DNA of 64,000 nucleotides from Butyrivibrio sp. INlla21 (GTDB lineage Bacteria; Bacillota; Clostridia; Lachnospirales; Lachnospiraceae), in the NCBI RefSeq assembly GCF_900116875.1, contig NZ_FPCC01000007.1, positions 62,001-126,000 of the forward strand, in the 5' to 3' direction. The position numbers were made by a program, and so were the translations under genes. Below, one piece after another: positions 13,413 through 22,480 of this stretch (the stretch's first letter is position 1; each line of letters begins with the position of its first letter). The notes below the pieces were generated by a model that was not told the DNA's origin, did not search any database, and saw only the letters and a program-made list of their open reading frames with translations.

Positions 13413-14516
13413 TTAGTTTTCGCTACTTACTGTTCCTTCTGTTACCTTGAACAGCTTATCTATTTCAAATCTGTTGTTTACAAATTCATCAAGTCCGGTA
13501 CAGGTTATGATTGTCTGTATATTACCGATAGTGTTTAACAGGTAATTTTGTCTGTTACTGTCAAGCTCCGACAAAACATCATCAAGCAAAAGAACCGGGT
13601 TTTCTTTTTTAGCTCTTTTTACAATCTCTATCTCTGATAATTTTAGTGATAAAGATGCTGTTCTTTGTTGTCCCTGCGAGCCGTATTTCCTGATATCTAT
13701 TCCTTCTTCATCAGGATTTTTCCTGACTATAAAAGAAAAATCGTCTTTGTGTGGTCCAACAGTAGTCTGCTTGGAATAAATATCTTTTTTCCTGGAAGCA
13801 GTAAGCTTTTTTTCAAATTCATCACTTTCCACATTCGGCTCATAATAAACGGACAGGATTTCTTTTTCTCCCGTCAATTTACTGTGAATAGGTCTTATTA
13901 TTTCATTAAGATCTTTGATGAATTTTTCTCTTGTTTTGATTATGACGGATCCGTACTCGCATAACTGCTTGTCCTGAACATCAAGAAGAACACTGTTTTC
14001 GGGATGTTCAAAAAGATCCTTTAGAACTCTGTTTCTTTCGACTACTAATTTGTTGTACTTAGAAAGACTGTTCAGATATATCTGATCCAACTGGCACAAC
14101 TCCATATCCATGAATCTGCGCCTTTCTGAAGGACCATTTTTGATAATACTAAGATCTTCAGGCGAGAAAAATACTACATTTAACATACCTATAAGGTCGG
14201 AAGCTCTCTTGATCTTTTGAGAATCAATGGCTATTCCTTTTGACTTATTCTTTCTAAGATGCATGTCTACGCGATATTCTGCGTTATCTTTTTCAAGAAT
14301 CGTTCTGATATGGGCTTCTTCTTTGCCAAATCTTATTATTTCTTTATCTTTGCTACCCTTATGTGACTTAGTGGTTGCAGAAACAAAAATTGCTTCGAGA
14401 ATATTGGTCTTTCCCTGAGCATTGTCACCGTATAAAATATTTGTACCGCTGCTGAAATCAATCTTTACATTCTCATAATTCCTGAAATCAGCAAGTTCCA
14501 GTGATTTTATTATCAT
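13413..14516 (-). CDS. recF: DNA replication and repair protein RecF
   Basis: 367-residue SMC-like ATPase that helps RecOR load RecA at gaps. Walker A is GDNAQGKTNI (residues 31-40), the signature is around KYGSQGQQRTASLSLKL, and Walker B is PVLLLDDVLSELD near residue 310. The start ATG overlaps the stop of the S4-domain gene by four bases (ATGA), so the two are translationally coupled. Length and synteny are standard. Confidence 0.97.
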   Translation of the reverse strand: MIIKSLELADFRNYENVKIDFSSGTNILYGDNAQGKTNILEAIFVSATTKSHKGSKDKEIIRFGKEEAHIRTILEKDNAEYRVDMHLRKNKSKGIAIDSQKIKRASDLIGMLNVVFFSPEDLSIIKNGPSERRRFMDMELCQLDQIYLNSLSKYNKLVVERNRVLKDLFEHPENSVLLDVQDKQLCEYGSVIIKTREKFIKDLNEIIRPIHSKLTGEKEILSVYYEPNVESDEFEKKLTASRKKDIYSKQTTVGPHKDDFSFIVRKNPDEEGIDIRKYGSQGQQRTASLSLKLSEIEIVKRAKKENPVLLLDDVLSELDSNRQNYLLNTIGNIQTIITCTGLDEFVNNRFEIDKLFKVTEGTVSSEN

Positions 14517-14728
14517 TTTTCTATCTTAACCTGTCGGCCGTCGTATTCAAAAACATCTCCGTCGTACAATTTACGACCGCGTCTTGTCTCGACTTCTCCG
14601 TTTACTTTAACCATTCCGGCTTGAATATCCATCTTCGCATCTACTCCGGAACTTTCAAGACCTGCTTTTTTCAGAGCTTGTCCAAGTTTTATAAACTCAT
14701 CCTGCGCTCTTAAATTTATAATATCCAT
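14513..14728 (-). CDS. yaaA: S4-domain RNA-binding protein YaaA/YbcJ type
   Basis: 71-residue protein that is essentially one S4 fold: FIKLGQALKKAGLESSGVDAK, then GMVKVNGEVETRRGRKLYDGD. In Firmicutes the small S4 gene between dnaN and recF is constant; it is thought to bind rRNA or tRNA and has been linked to ribosome assembly. It lies 18 bases after dnaN and overlaps recF, so it is in the same operon. Confidence 0.93.
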   Translation of the reverse strand: MDIINLRAQDEFIKLGQALKKAGLESSGVDAKMDIQAGMVKVNGEVETRRGRKLYDGDVFEYDGRQVKIEK

Positions 14729-14746
14729 TTATTTGTCCTAAAATCT

Positions 14747-15856
14747 TTAATCTACTGTTGTGAAATTAACAGGAAGTACGAGATAAGTGTAAGTTGAATC
14801 TTTATCTCTGATAAAGCAAGGTGCCTTAGGATTAACAAGATAAATATCAACCGTCTCATCTTCAATCGCACGAAGAGCATCAATGAGGAACTTGGGATTG
14901 AATCCGATCATAAGATCCTTACCCTGTTTATCAATATCTATCTCTTCATCCATGCTTCCTATAGCTGAATTTATCTTAAGTTCCATCTTTCCGTCAGTCA
15001 CAGAAATAATGACAGGCTTCTTATCTCCCTCTTTTACAAGAAGAGTTGCTCTGTCTATACAATCAAGGAATTCTTTTCTGTTAATATTCATCTTGGTCTC
15101 GTAGTCACTTGAAAGCATCTGATCAATGCTGAAGTACTCACCTTCTATGAGACGTGAAACAACGATAGTTTTATCAAACTCAAAGAGTACATGCTTGTCG
15201 GTAAAATAGATATTTACCATTTTCTCTGTGCTGTCGCCGAGAATCTTACTGATTTCTCCGAGTGTTTTTCCAGGCACTATAACTTTCTTGTAAGAATAAT
15301 TTCCTCCAAGTTTTACTTTTCTGATCGATATTCTGTGTCCGTCAAGAGAAACAAGCTTTAAGTTTTCTCCGTCAACTTCAAAAAGTTCTCCGGACATCAT
15401 CTTATTTGCATCATTTTCTGAAATTGAAAAGATAGTCTGCTGAATAACATTTCTAAGAGTAAACTGTGAAACAGTAACTCCGTCTATTTTCTCGATAGAT
15501 GGAAGATAAGTGAAATCATCACCTTTTCTTCCGATGAGGTTAAACTTTGCTTTTTCGCAGCTGATAGTAACTTTGTTAGAATTATCAGACTCTATGGTAA
15601 CGTCGTTATCAGGAAGTTTTCTTATAATGTCAAAGAAAATCTTGGCATCAAGAGCTATAAATCCTCTTTCTACAATGTTTCCTTCCACTACAGTCTGTAT
15701 TCCCAATTCCATATCGTTGGCAATGAACTTTATCATTCCTTCTGTTGCATCAACAAGAATACATTCAAGAATAGACATTGTTGTTTTTGAAGGAACTGCC
15801 TTCGACACAATCTGTAATCCACTCACCAGATTAGATTTTGAGCATACAAATTTCAT
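14747..15856 (-). CDS. dnaN: DNA polymerase III beta sliding clamp
   Basis: 369-residue processivity clamp with three clamp domains of about 120 residues each. Recognisable blocks are the N-terminal MKFVCSKSNL, the GFIALDAKIFFDIIRKLP segment, and the C-terminal YTYLVLPV, which contributes to the partner-binding pocket. It is separated from dnaA by a 293-bp AT-rich spacer that holds DnaA boxes. Confidence 0.98.
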   Translation of the reverse strand: MKFVCSKSNLVSGLQIVSKAVPSKTTMSILECILVDATEGMIKFIANDMELGIQTVVEGNIVERGFIALDAKIFFDIIRKLPDNDVTIESDNSNKVTISCEKAKFNLIGRKGDDFTYLPSIEKIDGVTVSQFTLRNVIQQTIFSISENDANKMMSGELFEVDGENLKLVSLDGHRISIRKVKLGGNYSYKKVIVPGKTLGEISKILGDSTEKMVNIYFTDKHVLFEFDKTIVVSRLIEGEYFSIDQMLSSDYETKMNINRKEFLDCIDRATLLVKEGDKKPVIISVTDGKMELKINSAIGSMDEEIDIDKQGKDLMIGFNPKFLIDALRAIEDETVDIYLVNPKAPCFIRDKDSTYTYLVLPVNFTTVD

Positions 15857-16149
15857 TTAAGTAATTACTCCCTTCGCGCATGCAAATATAAAAATAATAT
15901 AAATAAATAATAAAAGAATTAATAATAGCTGTTGATAAGTGTAAAACCTATTCTATTATACAATTTGTGAGGCTTTTTTACAAATTTTTGGGTGTTGATA
16001 ATAAAAATTTTGATGTTGAAAAAATAAAAGTTATAAACAAGCCAAATTTTGGCATATAAGCCAATAAAATATTATCCACCCTCAAATAACAATTAATCCC
16101 AAACTAACTACACACATTTCTACATAGTTATCCACAATAATTGTTTATA
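15857..16149. other. oriC, downstream part (dnaA-dnaN spacer): DnaA boxes and likely unwinding element
   Basis: Very AT-rich 293-bp spacer. DnaA boxes seen: TTATCCACA at 16128-16136 (perfect) and TTATCCACC at 16072-16080 (one mismatch); weaker TGTTGATAA forms are at 15930-15938 and 15993-16001. The AT-rich stretch 15880-15930 consists almost only of A and T and is the best candidate for the DNA-unwinding element, as in Bacillus subtilis, where unwinding occurs between dnaA and dnaN. It also contains the promoter or leader of dnaN, which I cannot place exactly. Confidence 0.8.
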
Positions 16150-17550
16150 TTATAAAGAAGGATTGAGTTTCTTCATTATAATATCTATGTTTTTATTGAG
16201 CTCATCATCAAAAGACATTTTCTGTTTGATCTTATTGATACCGCTCATTACTGTTGTGTGATCTTTTTTACCGAGAATCTTTCCTATCTCCTCGAGAGAA
16301 GCGTCTGTATATTCTCTGCAAAGATACATAATGATCTGTCTTGGAAGAACAATCTCGGAATTTCTCTTTTTGGAGATGATATCGTCTTTCTTGGTTCCGT
16401 ACTGTTCACAAACAGTATCAATGATGAGCTGAGGTGTGATGACTTTGGATTTATCGGGATAAATAATATCCTTAAGAGCTTCCATTGCATTTTCTAAAGT
16501 AACATCAACGTTGTTAAGTCTTGAATAAGCGATGATCTTATTATATGCACCTTCAAGTTCTCTGATGTTGGACTTGATGTTTGTAGCGATATAATCGATT
16601 ACTTCATCATCAATGTTCTTGCCGTAGTTCTCAGCATTCTTACGAAGAATAGCCATTCTTGTCTCATAATCGGGAGACTGGATATCAGCAATAAGACCCA
16701 TCTCGAATCTGGATCTGAATCTTTCTTCCAGAGTTTCCATTTCTTTAGGAGGCTTATCGGATGAAAGAATAATCTGTTTTCCGGCCTGATGAAGCTCGTT
16801 GAACGTGTGGAAAAACTCTTCCTGAGTTGATTCTTTTCCTATAATAAACTGAACGTCATCGACCATGAGAACATCAACGGTTCTGTATTTCTCACGAAGC
16901 TTGGACATACTTTCCGTTTTACCGCTTCTGATCGATTCGATAACTTCATTGGTAAACTGCTCGGAAGTTACATAAAGAACCTTGGCTTTATGATTGTGTT
17001 CCATAATGAAGTGACCGATAGAATGCATAAGGTGAGTCTTACCAAGTCCGGGTCCTCCGTATAAGAAAAGAGGATTGTAAGATGTTCCGGGTGACTCGGC
17101 AACAGCAAGTGAAGCTGAATGAGCAAACTTATTGTTGCTACCTACTACAAAGGTATCAAATCTATATTTAGGATTGAGATTGGAATGTTCGTAGTTAATG
17201 TTGCTTGAATAGTGGCTTTCCTGATCATTTACGAGATCATTTTCAGGTGTTTCTTCATTATTAATAGCATCTTTTTTAAGAATGAAAGAAACGTCCACCA
17301 TATCTTCAAGAAATTCCGAGATGGCAACTTTAATAAAATCCATGTAATGGCCTATTATATATTGAAGTGCCATTGAATTATCAGATGGAATAAGTATTTT
17401 AACATTATTATCTTCCATACTGTACACAGTAAGAGGATCGATCCAGGTCTTATAGGATATTTCCGTTATACCAGATTCAATCTTGATAGTGTGCTTGATT
17501 GATTCCCAATTCGCTTTTAATTTTTCTGTGATTTCTGATGTTGATTGCAT
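16150..17550 (-). CDS. dnaA: Chromosomal replication initiator DnaA
   Basis: 466-residue AAA+ initiator. Domain I is residues 1-80; the linker is followed by domain III with Walker A GGPGLGKTHL and Walker B VDVLMVDDVQF; the arginine finger block is ERFRSRFEMGL. Domain IV is the box-binding helix-turn-helix with the signature KKDHTTVMSGINKI near the C-terminus. I chose the ATG preceded by GGGGAG at seven bases; a TTG five codons upstream lies before that ribosome-binding site. The gene is flanked by box clusters on both sides, so autoregulation is expected. Confidence 0.98.
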   Translation of the reverse strand: MQSTSEITEKLKANWESIKHTIKIESGITEISYKTWIDPLTVYSMEDNNVKILIPSDNSMALQYIIGHYMDFIKVAISEFLEDMVDVSFILKKDAINNEETPENDLVNDQESHYSSNINYEHSNLNPKYRFDTFVVGSNNKFAHSASLAVAESPGTSYNPLFLYGGPGLGKTHLMHSIGHFIMEHNHKAKVLYVTSEQFTNEVIESIRSGKTESMSKLREKYRTVDVLMVDDVQFIIGKESTQEEFFHTFNELHQAGKQIILSSDKPPKEMETLEERFRSRFEMGLIADIQSPDYETRMAILRKNAENYGKNIDDEVIDYIATNIKSNIRELEGAYNKIIAYSRLNNVDVTLENAMEALKDIIYPDKSKVITPQLIIDTVCEQYGTKKDDIISKKRNSEIVLPRQIIMYLCREYTDASLEEIGKILGKKDHTTVMSGINKIKQKMSFDDELNKNIDIIMKKLNPSL

Positions 17551-17559
17551 GAAAAAACT

Positions 17560-18010
17560 CCCCAAACTAGCAAAATTATAGACTTTTACTATTTTATATT
17601 AAATAGTGTCAAATATCAAACAACGACGCTTTGTGGATAACTTTGGTAAAAAAAATTTTGCAAAACACGCTATTTTTTTCTTGTGGAAAAATGATACTTT
17701 TTCCACCTAAAACTATCTACCGTTATAAATGGCTTAAATATGCGGTTTTAAATCAGTTGTGTCCAAATTATGCCCTAGGTTTTCCACAAAATTGAGAAAA
17801 AATGTGGATAAAAAGAGGTTAAAAAAATTAATCAACAGGTTTTCCACAAAATCAACATTTTGATGTGGATAACTTTTATCGACACAATATATTGTCAAAT
17901 ATTTTTTTTAGTTTTTTTTTGAAATGCTCAACCCTAATTTTCTGAGGTTTTATGGGTTGACTGCTATGTTTTTATTTATTATAATTATAAAGATTTTTTC
18001 CACACAGGAT
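17560..18010. other. oriC, upstream part: DnaA box cluster
   Basis: Gene-free region between dnaA and rpmH. Perfect boxes (TGTGGATAA) at 17632-17640, 17803-17811 and 17864-17872. One-mismatch boxes TTTTCCACA or its complement at 17682-17690, 17780-17788, 17840-17848 and 17996-18004, and a two-mismatch TTTTCCACC at 17699-17707. Four boxes fall in the 93 bp 17780-17872 in alternating orientation. A T-rich run follows at 17901-17920. With the spacer on the other side of dnaA this makes a bipartite origin of the Bacillus type. The dnaA promoter must lie here too and would be covered by DnaA. Confidence 0.9.
17928..17960. repeat. Inverted repeat between the DnaA boxes and rpmH
   Basis: Arms TCAACCC (17928-17934) and GGGTTGA (17954-17960), extended by TAA/TTA with a one-base offset, around a loop of about 12-19 bases. 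No T-run directly follows on either strand, so it is not a typical terminator. It could be a protein-binding site at the origin or a leader structure of rpmH. Confidence 0.45.
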
Positions 18011-18097
18011 GTAATCTGTAATTATTTAGATAGTTTCTGAGTAATTATATATACTTAGTTTTTATTTAGTTTGTGTAAGAAGGAGGTGTTTCCGACT

Positions 18098-18232
18098 ATG
18101 AAGATGACATTCCAGCCTCATAAGCTTCAGAGAGCCAGAGTTCACGGCTTCAGAGCAAGAATGGCTACTAAGGGCGGCAGAAAAGTTCTCGCAGCCAGAA
18201 GAGCAAAGGGAAGAAAGAGATTATCTGCTTGA
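18098..18232 (+). CDS. rpmH: 50S ribosomal protein L34
   Basis: 44-residue L34, too short for a usual length cutoff. It starts [18 protein letters not shown] and ends KGRKRLSA, with the conserved central [18 protein letters not shown]. An ideal AGGAGGT lies 10 bases before the ATG. First gene of the rightward rpmH-rnpA-yidD-yidC-jag cluster that flanks the origin in most bacteria. Confidence 0.98.
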   Translation: MKMTFQPHKLQRARVHGFRARMATKGGRKVLAARRAKGRKRLSA

Positions 18233-18236
18233 TAGT

Positions 18237-18264
18237 AAAGGTCACAAGTGATGTGGCCTTTTTT
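18237..18264 (+). terminator. Attenuator-like terminator between rpmH and rnpA
   Basis: Stem AAAGGTCAC / GTGGCCTTT (one G-U pair) with a seven-base loop and a following T-run. It would let L34 be made in excess over the RNase P protein, which fits their very different cellular demand; partial read-through is inferred. Confidence 0.75.
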
Positions 18265-18293
18265 CTTCTTCCGAAAAAATAAAGGATAAACAG

Positions 18294-18641
18294 ATGCTTT
18301 TTTCAGAATCAATGAAAAAGACAAGTGAATTCCGCAATGTTTATGGTAACGGTAAGAGCTATGCCAATAAATTTATAGTTCTTTATGTGTGGAAAAATAA
18401 CGGTTCTACCAATAAACTTGGGATTTCATGCAGTAAAAAGATTGGGAACAGTGTTGTAAGGCACAGATTTGCAAGACTTGTTCGAGAAAGTTACCGGCTA
18501 CACGAAGATATGTTCAATAGTGGTTTGGACATAGTAGTCGTTGCCAGAGCCTGTGCAAGAGAAGCTTCTTATTTTGATATTAAGGATTCTCTATTAAGCT
18601 TGGCAGGGAAGGCCCGCATAATAAAAAATGGCGGTATTTAA
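18294..18641 (+). CDS. rnpA: Ribonuclease P protein component
   Basis: 115 residues. Contains the RNR-type basic motif in KIGNSVVRHRFARLVRESYR (about 45-64), used to bind the RNA subunit and the 5' leader of pre-tRNA. N-terminal SMKKTSEFRNVYGNGKSYANKF is typical. It ends one base before the start of yidD, so the two are translationally coupled. Confidence 0.96.
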   Translation: MLFSESMKKTSEFRNVYGNGKSYANKFIVLYVWKNNGSTNKLGISCSKKIGNSVVRHRFARLVRESYRLHEDMFNSGLDIVVVARACAREASYFDIKDSLLSLAGKARIIKNGGI

Positions 18642-18851
18642 ATGAAAAAGATATTGATCTATCTAATTAAATTTTATAGGAAATATCTGTCTCCGTTAAA
18701 AAGAACAAAATGTCCGTATATTCCCACATGTTCGGAGTACGGACTAGAAGCAATAGAAAAGTACGGAGCCCTTAAAGGGGGACTACTGGCTGCTTGGAGG
18801 ATATTAAGATGTAATCCTTTTTCAAGCGGTGGATATGATCCGGTTCCGTAA
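18642..18851 (+). CDS. yidD: Membrane protein insertion efficiency factor YidD
   Basis: 69 residues. The family core is visible: [28 protein letters not shown], with paired cysteines, then [24 protein letters not shown]. It is a small amphipathic cytosolic membrane-associated protein that helps YidC-dependent insertion. It begins directly after the rnpA stop and 20 bases before yidC. Confidence 0.96.
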   Translation: MKKILIYLIKFYRKYLSPLKRTKCPYIPTCSEYGLEAIEKYGALKGGLLAAWRILRCNPFSSGGYDPVP

Positions 18852-18871
18852 ATGCTAGGAGGAGGTTAAAT

Positions 18872-20182
18872 TTGTTAGCATTATTCTTTTCTCAAGATCA
18901 GGGAAAAATACTTAAGCCCATAGTATGGGTACTCGGTCAGATAATGAATGCGATCTTTAATGTTTTGAATATGATCGGCGTTCCAAATATCGGACTTGCA
19001 ATTATTATTTTCACTATTGTAATTAATCTTTGTTTACTTCCTTTGACTTATAAACAGCAGAAGTTTTCTAAACTTCAGTATAAGATGAGCCCGGAACTTA
19101 AGGCTATTCAAGAGAAGTATAAAGGAAAAAAAGATAACGATTCAATGCTTGCTATGCAGCAGGAGACCAAAGAGGTCTATGCCAAGTATGGCGTATCTCA
19201 GACCGGAAGTTGTTTGCAGCTGTTAATTCAGATGCCTATTCTTATTTCACTTTATCGTGTTATTTATGCTATTCCGGGATATGTAGGTATCGTTAAAAAT
19301 GCATTTTACCCTCTTGTTGAGCAGATTCGCACAACTGACGGAGCACTTGATTATATAAAAGAATCAATTTCAAGCGCAAAGTCTTTTCAGGGACAGTTCA
19401 AGAATGATCTTTTTGTAAACGGTGATATCAAATATGTGGAGAATACTATTATTGATGTTCTTAATAGAGCTTCTTCCGCAGATTGGTTGAACTTTAAAGA
19501 GAAATTTGCCGGATTGTCTTCTTCGATTGATAATACGCATGCACTTTTAAGTAAGTACAATTCATTTCTTGGTCTTAATATAGCTGATTCACCCGGATTT
19601 ATGGTAAAAACAGCTTTTGCAAATAAGCAGTTTTTACTTCTTCTTGGAGCAATAGCTATTCCTGTTCTTTCTGCATTTACTCAGTGGGTTTCTGTTAAGC
19701 TCATGCCTCAGCCCGCTCAGGCAGATGGTAAGGCCGATCAGAACGATCCTACAGCTCAGATGCAGCAGTCAATGAAGACTATGAATGTTATGATGCCTCT
19801 TATGTCTGCGGTATTCTGCTTCAGTTTTCCTGCAGGTATGGGTATTTACTGGATTGCAAGTGCGGTAGTAAGAGCTATTCAGCAGGTTCTTATCAACAAG
19901 CATATTGATAATTCAGACATCGATGCTCAGATTGCCAAGAATATTGAGAAGTACAACGAGAAAAAAGAAAAGATGAAGGCTACACCTTCCATGAACAGAT
20001 ATGCCAACATGAATACCAGAAGTATTTCTTCTGTTGCATCTAAATCATCTGCATCTATGGAGGAGAGAGAAGCCGAGCTTCAGAAAGTAAGAGATAATTA
20101 CTCCAATAAGGAAATACGTAAGGATTCTCTTTTTGCTAAAGCAAACATGGTTAAAGAGTTTAACGAGAAAAATAATAAATAA
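18872..20182 (+). CDS. yidC: Membrane protein insertase YidC/OxaA
   Basis: 436 residues with the YidC/Oxa1 core: an N-terminal membrane segment, YKQQKFSKLQYKMSPELKAIQEKYKG (the cytosolic hairpin, about 61-87), then the remaining membrane segments to about 350. GCLQLLIQMPILISLYR is the hallmark block. The insert between segments 2 and 3 is long, as in other Lachnospiraceae. There is no clear lipobox at the N-terminus. Start is TTG, well placed after GGAGGAGG. The C-terminal tail is charged and may contact ribosomes. Confidence 0.95.
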   Translation: MLALFFSQDQGKILKPIVWVLGQIMNAIFNVLNMIGVPNIGLAIIIFTIVINLCLLPLTYKQQKFSKLQYKMSPELKAIQEKYKGKKDNDSMLAMQQETKEVYAKYGVSQTGSCLQLLIQMPILISLYRVIYAIPGYVGIVKNAFYPLVEQIRTTDGALDYIKESISSAKSFQGQFKNDLFVNGDIKYVENTIIDVLNRASSADWLNFKEKFAGLSSSIDNTHALLSKYNSFLGLNIADSPGFMVKTAFANKQFLLLLGAIAIPVLSAFTQWVSVKLMPQPAQADGKADQNDPTAQMQQSMKTMNVMMPLMSAVFCFSFPAGMGIYWIASAVVRAIQQVLINKHIDNSDIDAQIAKNIEKYNEKKEKMKATPSMNRYANMNTRSISSVASKSSASMEEREAELQKVRDNYSNKEIRKDSLFAKANMVKEFNEKNNK

Positions 20183-20205
20183 TAATTCCTATAGGGGAGG
20201 GAACG

Positions 20206-20961
20206 ATGGAATATAGAGAGTTTACGGCAAAAAACGTTGACGATGCCATTACAGAGGCATGCGAAGCTTTACTTGTTACCAGTGACAGACTTGATTATGA
20301 AGTTGTAACGAGCGGTTCATCAGGATTCCTTGGAATCAACGCTAAGCCCGCTGTTATCAAAGCAAGAATTAAAGAAGATAAACCTGAAGAAAAGGTTGAA
20401 GTTAAAACTTCAGAACCTAAGAAAGAAGTTAAGAGTGAGCCTAAGAAAGAAACCAAGAAAGTTTCAGAAGAGCCTAAGGTTTCTAAGGTTTCGGATATTG
20501 ATGCCGGCAAGCTTACATCTAAAGCAGATGCTTTCCTTAAGGAAGTATTCGATGCTATGAAAATGGAAGTTGCTATTGAATCTAAGTTCAACGCAGAAGA
20601 CAATATTTTAGATATCGAGCTTAGCGGAGCAGAGATGGGAGTCCTCATCGGTAAGAGAGGACAGACTCTTGATTCTCTTCAGTATCTTGTTTCTTTGGTA
20701 GTTAATAAGGAATCCGCTGATTACATTCATGTAAAAGTTGATACCGAGAATTATAGAGAGAGAAGAAAAGCAACACTTGAAAATCTTGCAAAGAACATTT
20801 CTTATAAGGTTAGAAAGTCAAGACAGTCAGTTGCTTTAGAGCCTATGAATCCTTATGAGAGAAGAATAATTCATTCAGCTCTTCAGGGTGACAGATATGT
20901 TACTACTCATAGTGAGGGTGAAGAACCATTCAGAAGAGTAGTGGTTACTTTAAAGAAATAA
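20206..20961 (+). CDS. khpB: RNA-binding protein KhpB (Jag/EloR)
   Basis: 251 residues: Jag-N domain (about 1-50, EYREFTAKNVDDAITEA), a Lys/Glu-rich linker (about 58-105), a KH-II domain (about 110-185, with GVLIGKRGQTLDSLQYL) and an R3H domain (about 188-251, with NPYERRIIHSALQ). In other Firmicutes this protein pairs with KhpA and controls cell elongation and sporulation. It follows yidC by 23 bases with GGGGAGGG as ribosome-binding site. Confidence 0.95.
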   Translation: MEYREFTAKNVDDAITEACEALLVTSDRLDYEVVTSGSSGFLGINAKPAVIKARIKEDKPEEKVEVKTSEPKKEVKSEPKKETKKVSEEPKVSKVSDIDAGKLTSKADAFLKEVFDAMKMEVAIESKFNAEDNILDIELSGAEMGVLIGKRGQTLDSLQYLVSLVVNKESADYIHVKVDTENYRERRKATLENLAKNISYKVRKSRQSVALEPMNPYERRIIHSALQGDRYVTTHSEGEEPFRRVVVTLKK

Positions 20962-20966
20962 TTATA

Positions 20967-21005
20967 AGATCCCCCTCTGAGCAAATGCTTTGAGGGGGAT
21001 TATTT
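20967..21005 (+). terminator. Terminator after khpB
   Basis: Stem ATCCCCCTC / GAGGGGGAT, flanking a 14-base loop, followed by TATTTGAGTTT. The U-tract is weak, so partial read-through into mnmE is possible. Confidence 0.7.
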
Positions 21006-21055
21006 GAGTTTATTGATTCTTTTTTTTCTTACGATATTTCTATCGGAGGATAGAT

Positions 21056-22477
21056 ATGCCAAGTGTACTAAGTACCTTCAGTAACGATACGATCTGTGCC
21101 ATTGCTACAGCTATGTCCGATGCCGGAATCGGTATTATCAGAGTTAGCGGACCGCAGGCACTTTCTATCTGTGATACTGTTTACCTTTCATCAAAAAAAG
21201 AACATACTCTTTTATCGCATGAACCAAATACGATCAAGTTTGGTTATATTTGTGATGGAGATGAAATTATTGATGAAGTAATGATCTCATATATGAAGGC
21301 TCCTCACAGTTACACTATGGAAGATGTGATTGAGATCAACTCTCACGGCGGAATGCTTGTGATGAACAGAATTCTCAATCTTTTATTGGATAAGGGCTGC
21401 AGACTTGCCGAGCCCGGTGAGTTTACCAAGAGAGCTTTTTTAAACGGCAGGATTGATCTTACCAAAGCTGAAGCAGTAATGGATATCATCAGCGCTCAAA
21501 ATAATTTTGCGTTTGAAAGTTCCAAAGGTCAGCTCCAGGGTAAGCTCAGTTCAAAGATTAGAAGCCTTCGTGAAAAGATTCTTTATGAGATGGCTTTTAT
21601 CGAGTCTGCTCTTGATGATCCGGAAAACTATGATCTTACAGGTTATCCCGATAAATTAAAAGCAATTGTAGATCCGATGAAAAAAGAGATTGCTTCTTTG
21701 ATTGAGACGGCCGATGAAGGTAAGATCAGAAAAGAAGGTATAAAAACCGTTATTGTCGGAAAACCTAATGCCGGAAAATCATCTCTTTTGAATGCTCTTA
21801 CCGGTGATGAAAGAGCTATCGTAACCGATATTGCGGGAACAACCCGAGATGTTATTGAGGAAACAGTCAGACTCGGTGATATTGTTCTTCATGTTATTGA
21901 TACGGCCGGTATCAGAGACACAGAAGATATTATAGAAAAGATCGGTGTTGATAAAGCAAAGAGCAAGATCGAAGAAGCAGATCTTATTTTATATATTCTT
22001 GATTCTACCAATGAGATCGATAGCGAAGACAAAGATATTATAGAGCTATGTAAGTCCAAGAAGACGATAGTTCTTTTAAATAAAAACGATCTTTCTGATA
22101 ATATTAAAATAACAGAAGATATCATTCGTATGCATTTTTCAGACTCTTCAAACGATCATTTGCCTATTATCAGAACTTCTATGTTAAAAGGAAATGGCAT
22201 TTCCGAGTTGAAAGATGCTATCTCGGAATTATTCTTCAACGGAGATATTGTTCCTAAGCAGGAAATATATATTACCAATGTAAGACATAAAGATCTTTTG
22301 AATAAAGCTTTTGGTAGTTTGGAGCTTGTACTTGACAGTATTTCTAAGAATCTTTCCGAGGATTTTTATACTGTCGATCTGACAGGTGCATATGAAGCAC
22401 TCGGAGAAATACTTGGTGAAGAGATTGGAGACGATCTTGTAGAAGAAATCTTCTCCAAGTTTTGTATGGGTAAATAA
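21056..22477 (+). CDS. mnmE: tRNA modification GTPase MnmE
   Basis: 473 residues. Forms with MnmG the enzyme that adds carboxymethylaminomethyl at U34 of tRNAs. The N-terminal tetrahydrofolate-binding domain (1-120) is followed by a helical domain. The inserted G domain has GKPNAGKSSLLNAL (G1), DIAGTTRD (G2), DTAGIR (G3) and NKND (G4). The protein ends in FSKFCMGK, with the functionally required cysteine of the C-terminal C(I/L/V)GK motif. Four bases separate it from mnmG. Confidence 0.98.
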   Translation: MPSVLSTFSNDTICAIATAMSDAGIGIIRVSGPQALSICDTVYLSSKKEHTLLSHEPNTIKFGYICDGDEIIDEVMISYMKAPHSYTMEDVIEINSHGGMLVMNRILNLLLDKGCRLAEPGEFTKRAFLNGRIDLTKAEAVMDIISAQNNFAFESSKGQLQGKLSSKIRSLREKILYEMAFIESALDDPENYDLTGYPDKLKAIVDPMKKEIASLIETADEGKIRKEGIKTVIVGKPNAGKSSLLNALTGDERAIVTDIAGTTRDVIEETVRLGDIVLHVIDTAGIRDTEDIIEKIGVDKAKSKIEEADLILYILDSTNEIDSEDKDIIELCKSKKTIVLLNKNDLSDNIKITEDIIRMHFSDSSNDHLPIIRTSMLKGNGISELKDAISELFFNGDIVPKQEIYITNVRHKDLLNKAFGSLELVLDSISKNLSEDFYTVDLTGAYEALGEILGEEIGDDLVEEIFSKFCMGK

Positions 22478-22480
22478 TTT

